64,000 nt of DNA from CBDUZS01 sp965371785 (GCA_965371785.1 CBDUZS010000004.1:1-64000), one strand, 5' to 3'. Positions 49,978-59,110 are shown, counted from the stretch's first letter. The notes: a model not told the origin generated them from the sequence alone. Numbers and translations: made by a program.

Positions 49978-52725
49978 TCATTGTGCCCTTAGCCGCAGTC
50001 TTCTTCGCTTACTGGATTTCAGCAGTTCGAACACTCCCAGAAAGATACCGGCAGCACCGAGCACGTAGAGCCAGTCCTGAAAACCCGGACCGGCAAAGTG
50101 CAGGAAATCACTGATGAAAGGTCCATAGACACCCAGCAGGATGAACCCGATTGAGGCAACTATTGACCAAAGGAGAATCCTGTTCTCGAAGAAATTACGA
50201 TTGAAGATCGATGTGCAGTCGTACCTTCTCGAGAGAACGTTGGCGAACTGACAGAAACCGATGGTCAGGTAACTGAGGGTTGTGGCACGAGCGTAGTGGA
50301 TTTCCGCGCTTGAAGAAAGGTCTTTTCGTGCCATGTAAAGAGCGAAATTAGCGAAAGCCAGCCCCCCTATGAGCACACCGAGAAGCGCAACTTCGACCGA
50401 ACTCCTTTTGCCCATGATGTGGCAGCTCTGATCACGGGGTGAAGACTCCATCGTTCCCTTTGATGAAGGATCGAATGTCAGGCATGTAAGCGGCATTACT
50501 TCTGCGAGCAGATCTATGGCCAGGATCTGGATTGCAAGAATGGGAATCGCCCAGTCCCCGATGGCAACCGCCGCAAGGCCCAGGAGGACGATGGCAAGTT
50601 CCGCACCGTTAGTCGTCATCGATGCCAGAACGGTCTTCTTGAGATTGGCGTAGATCGTACGGCCTTCCCTGATAGCTTCCACGAGTGTAGGGAAACTGTC
50701 ATCGAGAAGCACGAGCTCTGCGGCTTCCTTCGCGACATCGGTTCCCGTCTGACCCATGGCAACTCCGATATCGGCTCTCTTCAAAGCCGGGGCGTCGTTG
50801 ACTCCGTCGCCCGTAACCGCGACAACTTCGCCCTGGGCTTCGAGAAGCTCCACGATTCTCAGTTTGTGCTCGGGATTGACCCTTGAAAATATCACTGCCT
50901 CGTGTGACTCAAGAATCCCGCTCAGCTCGGTATCATCCATCTTCTCGAGCTGCACTCCCGTATACACCTTCGGCTCACCGGTAAGAGATAATCCGATTTC
51001 CCTGCCTACTGCCTGTGCGGTGATCGAGTGATCTCCCGTCATGATGAAGATCCTGATCTGAGCCTTATGACACGCCGCAATTGCCTCCCGGACACCTTCC
51101 TTGGGAGGATCGGTCATGCCGACGAGCCCGAGGAATACGACATCCTTCTCGATCTCTTCGATGTTGTAATCATCACCGTTGATTTCCAGCGGACGGAATG
51201 CTATCGCAAGCACGCGAAGAGCCTGCCGTGAATACTCTTCGTTCATCTCACGAATTCTCTGTTCGTCCTCCTCCGTGATTGGAACCATCTCACCGTTTCT
51301 GTAGATGTACTTCGAAATGGACAGAACACTGTCCGTAGCACCCTTCATTGCAAGCTGAATTCGATCGCCGAATCTGCGGACCGAGCTCATCCGCTTACGC
51401 TCTGAATCGAAGGGAAACTCGAACAGCTCCGGATTCTCCTCGTCCTCCGTCGGGCTGCGGGTACCGATCTTGGTGGACATCGCAACCAGCGCTGCTTCGG
51501 TGGGATCACCGATAGGATACCAGCCGGCATGATCCTCATCGGGCGGATGTATCTCGGCATTGGATGCCATGGTCCCCGCATCCATCATTATCTCTATCCC
51601 GGCTATCTGCTCTCTCGAGAGCGGGACTCCCTCGCCGTCCTGTATCTCCCCCTCGGGAGCGTAACCGACACCCGTGATTCCATACTCTCTGCCGTCGAAC
51701 CAGACGGTGGTCGCAGTCATCTCGTTCTTCGTGAGCGTGCCGGTTTTATCGGTACATATCACCGTTGTCGAGCCGAGCGTTTCCACAGAGGGAAGATTCT
51801 TCACAACCGCATTTCTGTCCGCCAGCCGGTTGCTTGCTGCCGTAAGCGCTACGGTGACCTGGGCAGGCAGAGCCTGGGGTACTGCCGCAACTGCGACTCC
51901 CAGTGCGAGTATCATGCTCGTAAGAATCGTAAACCCCTGCCAGACCGCAACTGCAAAAAGCCCAACGCTGATCAGGAAAACGATGATCGTGAGCCATTTT
52001 GCCAGAATACCAAGCTCCTTCTGAAGTGGAGATTTTACGGTGGTTATCTTCTGGGTCATGCTGGCGATCTTGCCCATCTCGGTATCCATGCCGGTTCGAA
52101 CGACAACTCCCAGTGCACTTCCCGTGGCTACCGTCGTCCCCGTGAAGGCCATGTTCTCCCTGTCGGCAAGGATACACTCCTCGTGAATTGCAGTGCTGTT
52201 CTTTTCCTGGGGCATCGATTCCCCGGTCAGTGAGAATTCGATGGTTCGGAAATCAAAGGATTCCAGAATACGCAGATCGGCGGGGATCTTGTCACCTGCA
52301 TCTATCTCCACCACATCACCCGGTACGAGCATCGACTGCGAAACTTCCTGCAGCTCGCCATCCACCATGATCTTGGTTGGTGACTTTATCAGCTCTTTCA
52401 GCCGCTCCAGAATCTTGCTGGCCTTGTACTCCTGAGCGAAACCGATCGCTGCGTTTATGAGTACGATCAGGAACATCACAATTCCGTCACTGAAGCTGCC
52501 GATAGCGATCGATATCGTTCCCGCGATGATCAACACGATAACCAACAGGTTCCGGAACTGTGTCAGGAAGAGAAGCCACTTTGGAATGGCGGTATCGGCG
52601 ATTATCTCGTTCAGACCGTATTCCTCGCGGTAACGCTCCGCGGTCTTCCGGGGCAACCCCTTTTCAGTGGATTCAAGAGCATCGAGGGTTTCACGTGCGG
52701 TCATTCTGTAGAAATCGGTGCTCAT
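49978..52725 (-). CDS. P2-type cation-transporting ATPase
   Basis: This 915-residue protein has the full P2 layout: N-terminal cation ATPase domain, actuator loop SLTGESMPQEKNS, phosphorylation site ICTDKTGTLTKNEMT, nucleotide-binding MKGAT, hinge VTGDGVNDAPALKRADIG, and about ten membrane helices. The helix-4 motif PEGLP is PQALP, so the cation-binding Glu is Gln. The helix-6 residues equivalent to SERCA Asn/Thr/Asp read D, A and E (AIDLLAEVMP). Ion choice is therefore uncertain: calcium is not assured, and H+ or Na+ are possible. A small membrane-anchored protein is encoded just upstream. Confidence 0.92.
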   Translation of the reverse strand: MSTDFYRMTARETLDALESTEKGLPRKTAERYREEYGLNEIIADTAIPKWLLFLTQFRNLLVIVLIIAGTISIAIGSFSDGIVMFLIVLINAAIGFAQEYKASKILERLKELIKSPTKIMVDGELQEVSQSMLVPGDVVEIDAGDKIPADLRILESFDFRTIEFSLTGESMPQEKNSTAIHEECILADRENMAFTGTTVATGSALGVVVRTGMDTEMGKIASMTQKITTVKSPLQKELGILAKWLTIIVFLISVGLFAVAVWQGFTILTSMILALGVAVAAVPQALPAQVTVALTAASNRLADRNAVVKNLPSVETLGSTTVICTDKTGTLTKNEMTATTVWFDGREYGITGVGYAPEGEIQDGEGVPLSREQIAGIEIMMDAGTMASNAEIHPPDEDHAGWYPIGDPTEAALVAMSTKIGTRSPTEDEENPELFEFPFDSERKRMSSVRRFGDRIQLAMKGATDSVLSISKYIYRNGEMVPITEEDEQRIREMNEEYSRQALRVLAIAFRPLEINGDDYNIEEIEKDVVFLGLVGMTDPPKEGVREAIAACHKAQIRIFIMTGDHSITAQAVGREIGLSLTGEPKVYTGVQLEKMDDTELSGILESHEAVIFSRVNPEHKLRIVELLEAQGEVVAVTGDGVNDAPALKRADIGVAMGQTGTDVAKEAAELVLLDDSFPTLVEAIREGRTIYANLKKTVLASMTTNGAELAIVLLGLAAVAIGDWAIPILAIQILAIDLLAEVMPLTCLTFDPSSKGTMESSPRDQSCHIMGKRSSVEVALLGVLIGGLAFANFALYMARKDLSSSAEIHYARATTLSYLTIGFCQFANVLSRRYDCTSIFNRNFFENRILLWSIVASIGFILLGVYGPFISDFLHFAGPGFQDWLYVLGAAGIFLGVFELLKSSKRRRLRLRAQ

Positions 52726-52844
52726 TCGCTTCGGGGCCCGTCAGGTTTACATTGGACTCGATGTCGCTTCAGACTTTGCCGATGTACTCGATTGTGATTA
52801 CCGGTTCTGAGTTCATGCATACGGAACTGCTGCAGGAATGTGGA

Positions 52845-53045
52845 TCAGAAGATGAACATCGAAACAGTGAGAGTGACGAAGATGAACCATGTAACCTGGT
52901 TCCGCAGGTGCTCGGAGGAGGTATCGGAGTTCAATCGGATTGAGTGCCACGAATCGCTTTCCGGTTCTCCGGCAAGACGCAAAACCTCGCTACCGTTTGA
53001 TTTACCATTACTTGCTGCAGAGAGATGAGCGTTCTCATCCGCCAT
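52845..53045 (-). CDS. Small tail-anchored protein of unknown function
   Basis: A 66-residue reading frame from ATG 53045 has GGAGGGG at a good distance upstream and a promoter (53093-53121) before that. The N-terminal 48 residues are polar (MADENAHLSAASNGK start). The last 16 residues are hydrophobic (VTWFIFVTLTVSMFIF), long enough for a short C-terminal membrane anchor. It precedes the P-type ATPase gene on the same strand by 119 bases. No family recognised. Confidence 0.55.
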   Translation of the reverse strand: MADENAHLSAASNGKSNGSEVLRLAGEPESDSWHSIRLNSDTSSEHLRNQVTWFIFVTLTVSMFIF

Positions 53046-53092
53046 CAAGGAATCCCCTCCGGTTCGTATGCAGCAGAGCAGAATTAATCACA

Positions 53093-53121
53093 TTTATACT
53101 CTTTTCCCTGTAGAGGTCCAA
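53093..53121 (-). promoter_or_regulatory. Candidate promoter for the small protein / ATPase unit
   Basis: On the minus strand TTGGAC (53121-53116), a 17-base spacer and TATAAA (53098-53093) are followed about 40 bases later by the ribosome site of the small gene at 53045. Confidence 0.5.
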
Positions 53122-53183
53122 CATGGTATTTCCAGGCTGAACATGAGGGGCTTTCGAAGGCTGGAATCAAAGGTCCGAGGGGA

Positions 53184-53420
53184 TCACTTCCCTTCCCTAT
53201 CGGTTTTCAGATCGGACCTGTTCTTCTTCCTGTGGTGTTCGAAACTGCTGAGCATCCAGCCGATGACGGTACCGGTTGCGATGAACAGGAAAACCAGAAG
53301 AGCCCCCGACATGGAAACGGACCAGAAGAGGAATCGAATCTCAATTACTGCTACATTCTGAACGATGAATACGATGGTCAGGGCAGCAAGAATCAGCAGC
53401 AGAACCAGTCTTGAATTCAT
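53184..53420 (-). CDS. LapA/DUF1049-like membrane protein
   Basis: This 78-residue protein has two membrane segments (LVLLLILAALTIVFIVQN; ALLVFLFIATGTVIGWML) joined by NVAVIEIRFLFWSVSMS, and a basic cytoplasmic tail (EHHRKKNRSDLK). This is the pattern of LapA/DUF1049 proteins, some of which take part in lipopolysaccharide assembly control. The NVA-x-I-x-FLFW stretch is the family hallmark. Confidence 0.8.
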   Translation of the reverse strand: MNSRLVLLLILAALTIVFIVQNVAVIEIRFLFWSVSMSGALLVFLFIATGTVIGWMLSSFEHHRKKNRSDLKTDREGK

Positions 53421-53487
53421 ACGTCTGTTTCACCTTTCAATCGGGGGTATTGAATAACCGTTGGATCCAGCCGGTAACCAGACCTCT

Positions 53488-54189
53488 TCACCTTCCTCTC
53501 TCGAGAGCAGATTCCTGTGTCCCTTTGCCTTTTCCTTTGCTCCTCGACATTCTCAACAGGAAGAGAGTCATACCCGCCAGTGAGATGAGAAACAGAGGCC
53601 AGCTGAAACCGGAAGGTCGCACCTGACTCAGGGCTTCGATACCGGCAGGCAATGCATGCAGAGCATCCTTCATGAACACGTACAGAGCCAGCAACGTACT
53701 GAAGGCGATAACGATCAGATCAACGAGCGTAAACCTCAGCTTCTGTTCCCGTTCAGTCTTCAAGACGGCTATCCCTCCCCCTGCGACCATCATCACGGCA
53801 ATGAGCAGTGGGGACAACACAGGACCCCACCATGGAAGCGGTATCAGAAAGAGCAGGTCCCAGTCGAGCAGAGACTTCGGCCATCCTATGAAGATTGCCA
53901 GCCAGATGTAGTAGAAAATATCCCACAAACCAAACGCGAACACGGAATAGCCGACCCTGTCCTGCCACCGTCGTCCGGCAATCCAGCCTATCAGTACGAG
54001 GATTATCAGGGTGACAGCTTCTCGACCAATCTCAATAACGGTGTACAGGTCGGTCATGAGCGGAATATCCTGCAGCAGATCTTCTATCCCGTACATGGCC
54101 CGGAGGTATACGACGACTGCAGCTTCGAGATAGGCCATCATTACAGCCAACAGCCCAACCTGAATAAGTCTAGGTCCCGGTTTCGTCAT
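53488..54189 (-). CDS. Integral membrane protein of unknown function
   Basis: This 233-residue protein has about six predicted membrane segments (for example LIQVGLLAVMMAYLEAAVVV, AVTLIILVLIGWIAG, WGPVLSPLLIAVMMVAGG, LIVIAFSTLLALYVFM, FSWPLFLISLAGMTLFLL) and a basic C-terminus. No family recognised; no catalytic motif visible. It lies 16 bases after the GNAT-MBL gene on the same strand, so it is probably in the same operon. Confidence 0.65.
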   Translation of the reverse strand: MTKPGPRLIQVGLLAVMMAYLEAAVVVYLRAMYGIEDLLQDIPLMTDLYTVIEIGREAVTLIILVLIGWIAGRRWQDRVGYSVFAFGLWDIFYYIWLAIFIGWPKSLLDWDLLFLIPLPWWGPVLSPLLIAVMMVAGGGIAVLKTEREQKLRFTLVDLIVIAFSTLLALYVFMKDALHALPAGIEALSQVRPSGFSWPLFLISLAGMTLFLLRMSRSKGKGKGTQESALERGR

Positions 54190-54205
54190 TCCCTTGCCAG
54201 TTCAC

Positions 54206-55396
54206 TCACATTAGGCTGATAAGAGAGTTCCAGCGATCCATCTCGGTATCTGCAGGCAAACCCTTTCCGGCAAGAAAGGATACGATTTCCACGTCATTGA
54301 ATCTCAGGAACGGGTCAATTCTCTTCTCAAGTTCGAGTGTTGCCCGTACGTGAGCAGGGTCGTAGTCAGCCATGTAGGAATCGAAGAACAGGTTTTCGGG
54401 ATCGAGTCGACGAGCGAACTCAATGTACTCCTCCACGTAGTCATGACCGGCGTATACAACCGTCTCCCCCGGGAGTTCGAGAAGCTTGCCGATGGACTGG
54501 AAAAAGGAGACGAGATCATCGGTAAAACACCTGCCTACCTTGCCGTTGAACAGAGTGTCACCTGAAACGAGCACGTTGTCGAAGTAGAAGCAAACCGAAT
54601 CCTCTGTGTGGCCCGGTGTATGAATCACACGGATTCTTTCACCATCGAGTTCTACGAAACCCATTGCGAGAAGGGCTTCAGTGCTCAGAAATTCTGCGCC
54701 CGACTGCTCGAGAAGAGCTCGATTCCCGGTTGTATGATCGCAATGGGAATGAGTGTTGGTGACGTATAAGAGCTCGAGATCTTTCGTTCGTACAAAATCC
54801 AGAATCTGTTCGACGGCTCCGCCGTCGACTGCCATGGCGGACCGGTTTCCGTAGATCAGATAACCCAGATTATCTGCGGAGTATCGGAACTGTTTGATCT
54901 TCATTGTACCCCCTGGTCTTCCGTTATCGGATTCCATCAGGTCAAGCTCCCAGTAGACGACACCGGAAAGAGGATTCTCGTAGTACGTGTCACATTCGAG
55001 GAAGCCCATCGATTCGTAGAGCTTCATCGCACTTTTCAATCTGTCAAGCGTATCCAGGCGCATGGTGGAGTAGCCTGATTCAATTGCCGTCTTCACCACG
55101 CTGTTCGCCAGTTTCCTTCCGAGCCCCCTCCCCCTGAATTCAGGCCTGACGTACAGCCGCTTCACCTCGCAGATCCCATCTTCCAGCTTTCTGAGTGCGA
55201 CGCATCCTGCAGCACCCACTCTTCCGAGCGCTATCAGAAGGGCTCCGTCTGGAGGGGAGTACTTCCCGGGAAGTCCTGCCAGCTCCTCCTCGAACCCCTG
55301 AAAACAGAGATCCACGTTCAGAAAGGTTTCGTACTCCCGGAACAGAACGCGAACCTCTTCGATTTCCTCGACGGTCCTGGCTTGAAGTATCTCCAT
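54206..55396 (-). CDS. GNAT acetyltransferase fused to glyoxalase-II-like metallo-beta-lactamase
   Basis: About 396 residues. The first half (about 1-155) is a GNAT acetyltransferase: CEVKRLYVRPEFRGRGLGRK is the acetyl-CoA-binding loop and YESMGFLE the typical end. The second half (about 170-396) is a metallo-beta-lactamase fold with metal ligands in THSHCDHTTGN, HTPGHTEDS, SGDTLF and VVYAGHDYVEEY, closest to the hydroxyacylglutathione hydrolase type. Start ATG 55396 has GGGGTGA six bases upstream. The frame stays open to ATG 55531, which would add 45 residues of unknown type. The fusion may acylate and hydrolyse a shared thioester or thiol substrate, but this is a guess. Confidence 0.82.
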   Translation of the reverse strand: MEILQARTVEEIEEVRVLFREYETFLNVDLCFQGFEEELAGLPGKYSPPDGALLIALGRVGAAGCVALRKLEDGICEVKRLYVRPEFRGRGLGRKLANSVVKTAIESGYSTMRLDTLDRLKSAMKLYESMGFLECDTYYENPLSGVVYWELDLMESDNGRPGGTMKIKQFRYSADNLGYLIYGNRSAMAVDGGAVEQILDFVRTKDLELLYVTNTHSHCDHTTGNRALLEQSGAEFLSTEALLAMGFVELDGERIRVIHTPGHTEDSVCFYFDNVLVSGDTLFNGKVGRCFTDDLVSFFQSIGKLLELPGETVVYAGHDYVEEYIEFARRLDPENLFFDSYMADYDPAHVRATLELEKRIDPFLRFNDVEIVSFLAGKGLPADTEMDRWNSLISLM

Positions 55397-55533
55397 GAAA
55401 TCACCCCGGTTGACTATTCGGTTACCACGATCCTGGTCGTACTCTATGACTTCTTCAGACGGAGAACCATCCCATTTGCCTGATCGGATTATCAAATGAC
55501 CGTTCATCCCTTGCATCAGCTCAATTAACATGG

Positions 55534-55550
55534 GAACCTGTCACAGGTTC
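55534..55550. promoter_or_regulatory. Inverted repeat, operator-like
   Basis: GAACCTGT (55534-55541) and ACAGGTTC (55543-55550) form a perfect 8+8 bp inverted repeat around one base, in the gap between the divergent GNAT-MBL gene and the small Cys-rich gene. The size and position fit a dimeric repressor site. Confidence 0.45.
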
Positions 55551-55620
55551 GGCATTGAGGAAACATACTGCGTCGATCGGAGTAGAAAGAGAAATAAGAT
55601 ACACGGAGAGTAGGGAAATA

Positions 55621-55863
55621 ATGAAAGAAGAGGACAGAAAGAAGATTGAGGAAATCGTTGACGGAATGCAGTGTCCCAGAGATTTTATATGCGTGGAGTC
55701 CGGTTTCGAGCGTATGTGCCAGGCAAAGGATTTCGGGCTGGAAAGCTACCTGGAATGCCTGGATGACAATCCCCAGGGTTGTCCTTTTTCCCTTTCTTTT
55801 GGAGAGGGGCACTTCTGCCAGTGTCCATTACGCGTGTATCTCAGCAAGAAACTGAAGAGGTAG
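55621..55863 (+). CDS. Small Cys-rich protein of unknown function
   Basis: From ATG 55621 (AGGG upstream) this encodes 80 residues with seven Cys, in MQCPRDFICVESG, FERMCQAKD, YLECLDDNPQGCPFSL and HFCQCPLRVYL. The spacing is not that of ferredoxins; it could be a zinc or Fe-S site. The N-terminus is charged and helical (KEEDRKKIEEIVDG). I do not recognise a named family. The frame is open further upstream to 55555 but lacks a ribosome site there. Confidence 0.65.
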   Translation: MKEEDRKKIEEIVDGMQCPRDFICVESGFERMCQAKDFGLESYLECLDDNPQGCPFSLSFGEGHFCQCPLRVYLSKKLKR

Positions 55864-55961
55864 TCGAACAAAGCCTGATGACTGCGAGATTCGGCAACTC
55901 GATCCATTGATCGGCAGAGTAAAAAGCACTCAGGTCCTGACTAACACATTCATTTGCGACC

Positions 55962-55970
55962 TGTTATCAT
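55962..55970 (+). promoter_or_regulatory. Extended -10 promoter candidate and leader of the kor-hdr operon
   Basis: TG-T-TATCAT (55962-55970) is an extended -10 element without an obvious -35. The leader to korD would be about 185 bases. In it GAACCTT (55998-56004) can pair with AAGGTTC (56031-56037). I see no other structure I can name in the gap 55864-56160. Confidence 0.4.
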
Positions 55971-56160
55971 ATCTTTCTGAGTTGGGAAAAAGAACTGGAA
56001 CCTTGTGTCTAGGAGATTCACTCAGTGGAGAAGGTTCAGGTAAACAGAACCCTTCCAGCAGATTGCCCTCCATCAGGAGAGATTGAACCCGAATACACAT
56101 TCAACAGTTTGAACCTCATGTCGCCGTTTATCCTGCAGCGACTGCACGAGGGAGTGTAAA

Positions 56161-56457
56161 ATGAAGTACTGGCGCAAGCCCCTGGACATCGACAAGGTGA
56201 AGATCCCGCACGGTACCGTCACCATCATCGCAGAAAGGTGCAAGGGTTGTGGCTTCTGTGTGGAGTACTGCCCGAAGGAAGTTCTGGTCATGTCCGAAGA
56301 GTTCAATGCAAAGGGTTATCATCCTCCCAAGGTTATCAAGGAGGGCGAATGCGTCAACTGCAACCTCTGCGAGATGATATGCCCCGACTTCGCCATCTTC
56401 AGCGTTGAATCACCCGAAGAGGAATCACCGGAAGAGTCCGGGAACTCAGAGGAATAA
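56161..56457 (+). CDS. korD: 2-oxoglutarate:ferredoxin oxidoreductase delta (ferredoxin) subunit
   Basis: This 98-residue 2[4Fe-4S] protein has CKGCGFCVEYCPKEVL and CVNCNLCEMICPDFAIF. It is the ferredoxin subunit of Kor-type 2-oxoacid oxidoreductases, followed by korA, korB and korC in the standard order. The acidic tail (SPEEESPEESGNSEE) is unusual but common in this subunit. ATG 56161 has GGGAG upstream. Confidence 0.92.
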   Translation: MKYWRKPLDIDKVKIPHGTVTIIAERCKGCGFCVEYCPKEVLVMSEEFNAKGYHPPKVIKEGECVNCNLCEMICPDFAIFSVESPEEESPEESGNSEE

Positions 56458-56470
56458 GGAGGGAATCGCT

Positions 56471-57628
56471 GTGAAAGCAGACCCAGCAGGTGTGCTGACC
56501 GGTGTCCACTACCTGGACGGTGACTTCGCTTGCGGTGAGGGCGCGATGGCCGCGGGCTGCCGTTTCGTGGCAGGATACCCGATCACGCCCTCTACAGAAG
56601 TTGTGGAGAGGATCTCGCGGAGATTCCCATTCATGGGAGGAACGTTCATCCAGATGGAGGACGAACTGGGGAGTATGGCAGCGGTTGTTGGCGCCGCATG
56701 GACGGGATCGAAGTCCCTGACCGTCACCAGTGGACCCGGATTCAGCCTGATGATGGAGAACATCGGACTGGCCGCGATGATGGAAACACCCTGCGTAATC
56801 GTGAACGTTATGCGCGGGGGACCGTCTACCGGACTGCCGACGATGGTCGGGCAGGCTGACATCATGCAGGCGCGCTGGGGTTCTCATGGCGACTACGAAA
56901 TAATTGCCCTCAGCCCGCAGTCCCCTCAGGAGGCCTTCGACCTCTGCATCGAAGCCTTCAACCTCTCGGAGGTCTACAGGGTACCGGTGATGCTGATGCT
57001 GGATGAATGCGTCGGCCACATGACCGAGAAGGTAGTGATTCCTCCGGCTTCGGAGATAGAGATCACTCCCAGGATACTCTCCTCCAAGAGCCCTGAAGAT
57101 TACTATCCCTACGATTTCGAAGGGGATTCCATTCCCGAGTTCGTCAGGGCAGGCGACGGGTACAGGTTCCACACCACAGGACTGACCCATGACAAACGGG
57201 GTTATCCTCTAATGAGCACGGACTGCCAGGAGTGGAACGTCCGCCACCTGATAGACAAGATACGGAACAACGTTGACAAGATCACGCGATACGATGAAGA
57301 GGATCTCGATGGAGCAGAAGTAGTGGTTCTTGCCTACGGAATCACCTCCAGGGTCACCCGCATGGGGATCGACATGGCGAGGAAGAAGGGGGTCAAGGTC
57401 GGCTTCATAAGGCTGATCGTTATCTGGCCCTTCCCCGAGAAGCTCATCAGGGACCTCGCCTCTAAGGTCAAGGCTTTTGTTGTTCCGGAGATAAACTACG
57501 GGCAGATAGTGCTCGAGGTGGAGAGGTGCGCCGGGGACAAGGCTGAAGCGATATGCGTACCCCACGGGGGAGGCAGTGTACACGACCCGGAGTGCATCTG
57601 CAAGGCGATCATGGAGGCAGCGAAATGA
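56471..57628 (+). CDS. korA: 2-oxoglutarate:ferredoxin oxidoreductase alpha subunit
   Basis: This 385-residue protein holds the pyrimidine-binding half of the thiamine diphosphate enzyme: GYPITPSTEVVERI, FIQMEDELGSMAAVVGAAW, TSGPGFSLM and RGGPSTGLPTMVGQAD are family motifs. The length and the four-subunit gene order favour Kor over pyruvate:ferredoxin oxidoreductase. GTG 56471 with AAGGAGGG upstream is the start; the frame is open back to 56405 but that would overlap korD. It overlaps korB by four bases (ATGA). Confidence 0.93.
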   Translation: MKADPAGVLTGVHYLDGDFACGEGAMAAGCRFVAGYPITPSTEVVERISRRFPFMGGTFIQMEDELGSMAAVVGAAWTGSKSLTVTSGPGFSLMMENIGLAAMMETPCVIVNVMRGGPSTGLPTMVGQADIMQARWGSHGDYEIIALSPQSPQEAFDLCIEAFNLSEVYRVPVMLMLDECVGHMTEKVVIPPASEIEITPRILSSKSPEDYYPYDFEGDSIPEFVRAGDGYRFHTTGLTHDKRGYPLMSTDCQEWNVRHLIDKIRNNVDKITRYDEEDLDGAEVVVLAYGITSRVTRMGIDMARKKGVKVGFIRLIVIWPFPEKLIRDLASKVKAFVVPEINYGQIVLEVERCAGDKAEAICVPHGGGSVHDPECICKAIMEAAK

Positions 57629-58518
57629 GCGCACCAGAGTCAGGTACAGCAGCAACCGTAGAGCATCCGATATCACCATACCTCCGGATGGATCGTATTC
57701 CCCACATATGGTGTCCCACTTGCGGAATAGGCACCGTCGTCAAGTGTTTCGCAACGGCCCTGGGAGAACTGGAGATGGACCTGGACAAGTGCGCCATCGT
57801 CTCCGGAATAGGGTGTACCGGCCGGGTGGCCGGGTACATGAAACTCGATGCGTTCCACACGACTCACGGAAGGGCGATACCATTCGCAACTGGTCTCCAC
57901 CTGGGCAGACCCGAACTGAATGTTACCGTGTTCTCCGGGGACGGCGACCTGGTGGGCATCGGTGGTAACCACTTCATCCATGCCGCCAGAAGGAATATCG
58001 ACCTTCTGGTGATCCTGATAAACAACTTCATCTACGCCATGACCGGCGGTCAGAACGCTCCGACGACACCGATCTCTGCAAAGTCATCCACCATGCCCTT
58101 CGGCAATTACGAACAGCCGTTCAACATCCCCTACCTCGCTGACTGCTGCGGCGCCAACTACGTGGCACGCTGGACGAGCCTGCACATAAGAAGGGTTACC
58201 AAGGCCTTCAAGGAAGCTCTCCAGAAGAAGGGCTTCCGTCTGATCGAAGTCATAACCCCCTGCTCCACTCTCTACTCGCGGCTGAACAAGCTTGGATCCG
58301 GGCTGGATCTGATGCGTTTCTATCACGACAACGCCGAGATCCGCCATGGAGCCGACACCAGAGAGCTGGCGATTGACTTCCAGAAGAAGATCATCTGCGG
58401 CAAGTTCATCGACAGGGAGAGACCATCCTTCAGTGAAAGCAGGACCGCACACTACGAGAGAACGCTCGGAGACAAGTTCGTTCCCATGCCCCCGGATGGG
58501 GGGTGGCTCCATGAGTAA
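57625..58518 (+). CDS. korB: 2-oxoglutarate:ferredoxin oxidoreductase beta subunit (TPP-binding)
   Basis: This 297-residue protein carries the thiamine diphosphate site (GDGDLVGIGGNHF and INNFIYAMTGGQ, the Mg-binding GDG..N(N)F pattern) and Fe-S Cys (WCPTCGIGTVV). PTTPISAKSSTMPFGN and EVITPCSTLYSR are conserved in KorB/VorB-type subunits. Start ATG 57625 overlaps the korA stop; the end overlaps korC by 8 bases. It converts 2-oxoglutarate plus CoA to succinyl-CoA with ferredoxin as acceptor. Confidence 0.93.
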   Translation: MSAPESGTAATVEHPISPYLRMDRIPHIWCPTCGIGTVVKCFATALGELEMDLDKCAIVSGIGCTGRVAGYMKLDAFHTTHGRAIPFATGLHLGRPELNVTVFSGDGDLVGIGGNHFIHAARRNIDLLVILINNFIYAMTGGQNAPTTPISAKSSTMPFGNYEQPFNIPYLADCCGANYVARWTSLHIRRVTKAFKEALQKKGFRLIEVITPCSTLYSRLNKLGSGLDLMRFYHDNAEIRHGADTRELAIDFQKKIICGKFIDRERPSFSESRTAHYERTLGDKFVPMPPDGGWLHE

Positions 58519-59110
58519 GAGGATCGAAATACGCATTACCGGGTTCGGAGGACAGGGCGTCGTGCTCTCAGGTCATATCGTCGGGCGTGCTTTTGCAGTC
58601 GAAGCCGGACACCACGCAACCATGATACAGAGCTTCGGTCCCGAAGCACGTGGTTCCGCGTGCAGCACCACACTCACCCTTTCAGATACCGAGGTGCTCT
58701 ACCCGTACATACACAGGCCGGACTTCTTCGTCGTCATGTCCTCCGAGGGCTACGACAAGTTCAGAGACGAACTCAAACCAAAGGGCATCCTGTGCTACGA
58801 AAAGGATCTCGTGAAGCCTGAACTGAAAAAGGGCCAGCCCTCCTATGGGATATCCTCGACGAGAATCGCCGAGTCACTGGGCAGGACTATTGTACAGAAC
58901 ATAGTGATGGTCGGTTTCTTTGCCGCAGCTTCAGGGATCGTCAGCCGTTTACAGATGCGGAGCTCGGTGGAGCATTCCGTTCCTCCAGGCACGGAGGAGC
59001 TGAACCTCAAAGCATTCGACGCCGGCTGGAACTACTTTCAGGAGGAGTACGGCAAGGGGAAAACCGGCAGTGCGAAAAAGAAGTCAGCCGGAACGAAGAA
59101 GACTGGATAG
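58511..59110 (+). CDS. korC: 2-oxoglutarate:ferredoxin oxidoreductase gamma subunit
   Basis: This 199-residue protein has the gamma-subunit motif ITGFGGQGVVLSGHIVGRA, then MIQSFGPEARGSACSTTLTL. The Lys-rich tail (AKKKSAGTKKTG) is atypical. ATG 58511 overlaps the korB end. The Sec-containing hdrA starts 4 bases after its stop, so Kor and Hdr subunits are made from one message. Confidence 0.93.
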   Translation: MSKRIEIRITGFGGQGVVLSGHIVGRAFAVEAGHHATMIQSFGPEARGSACSTTLTLSDTEVLYPYIHRPDFFVVMSSEGYDKFRDELKPKGILCYEKDLVKPELKKGQPSYGISSTRIAESLGRTIVQNIVMVGFFAAASGIVSRLQMRSSVEHSVPPGTEELNLKAFDAGWNYFQEEYGKGKTGSAKKKSAGTKKTG

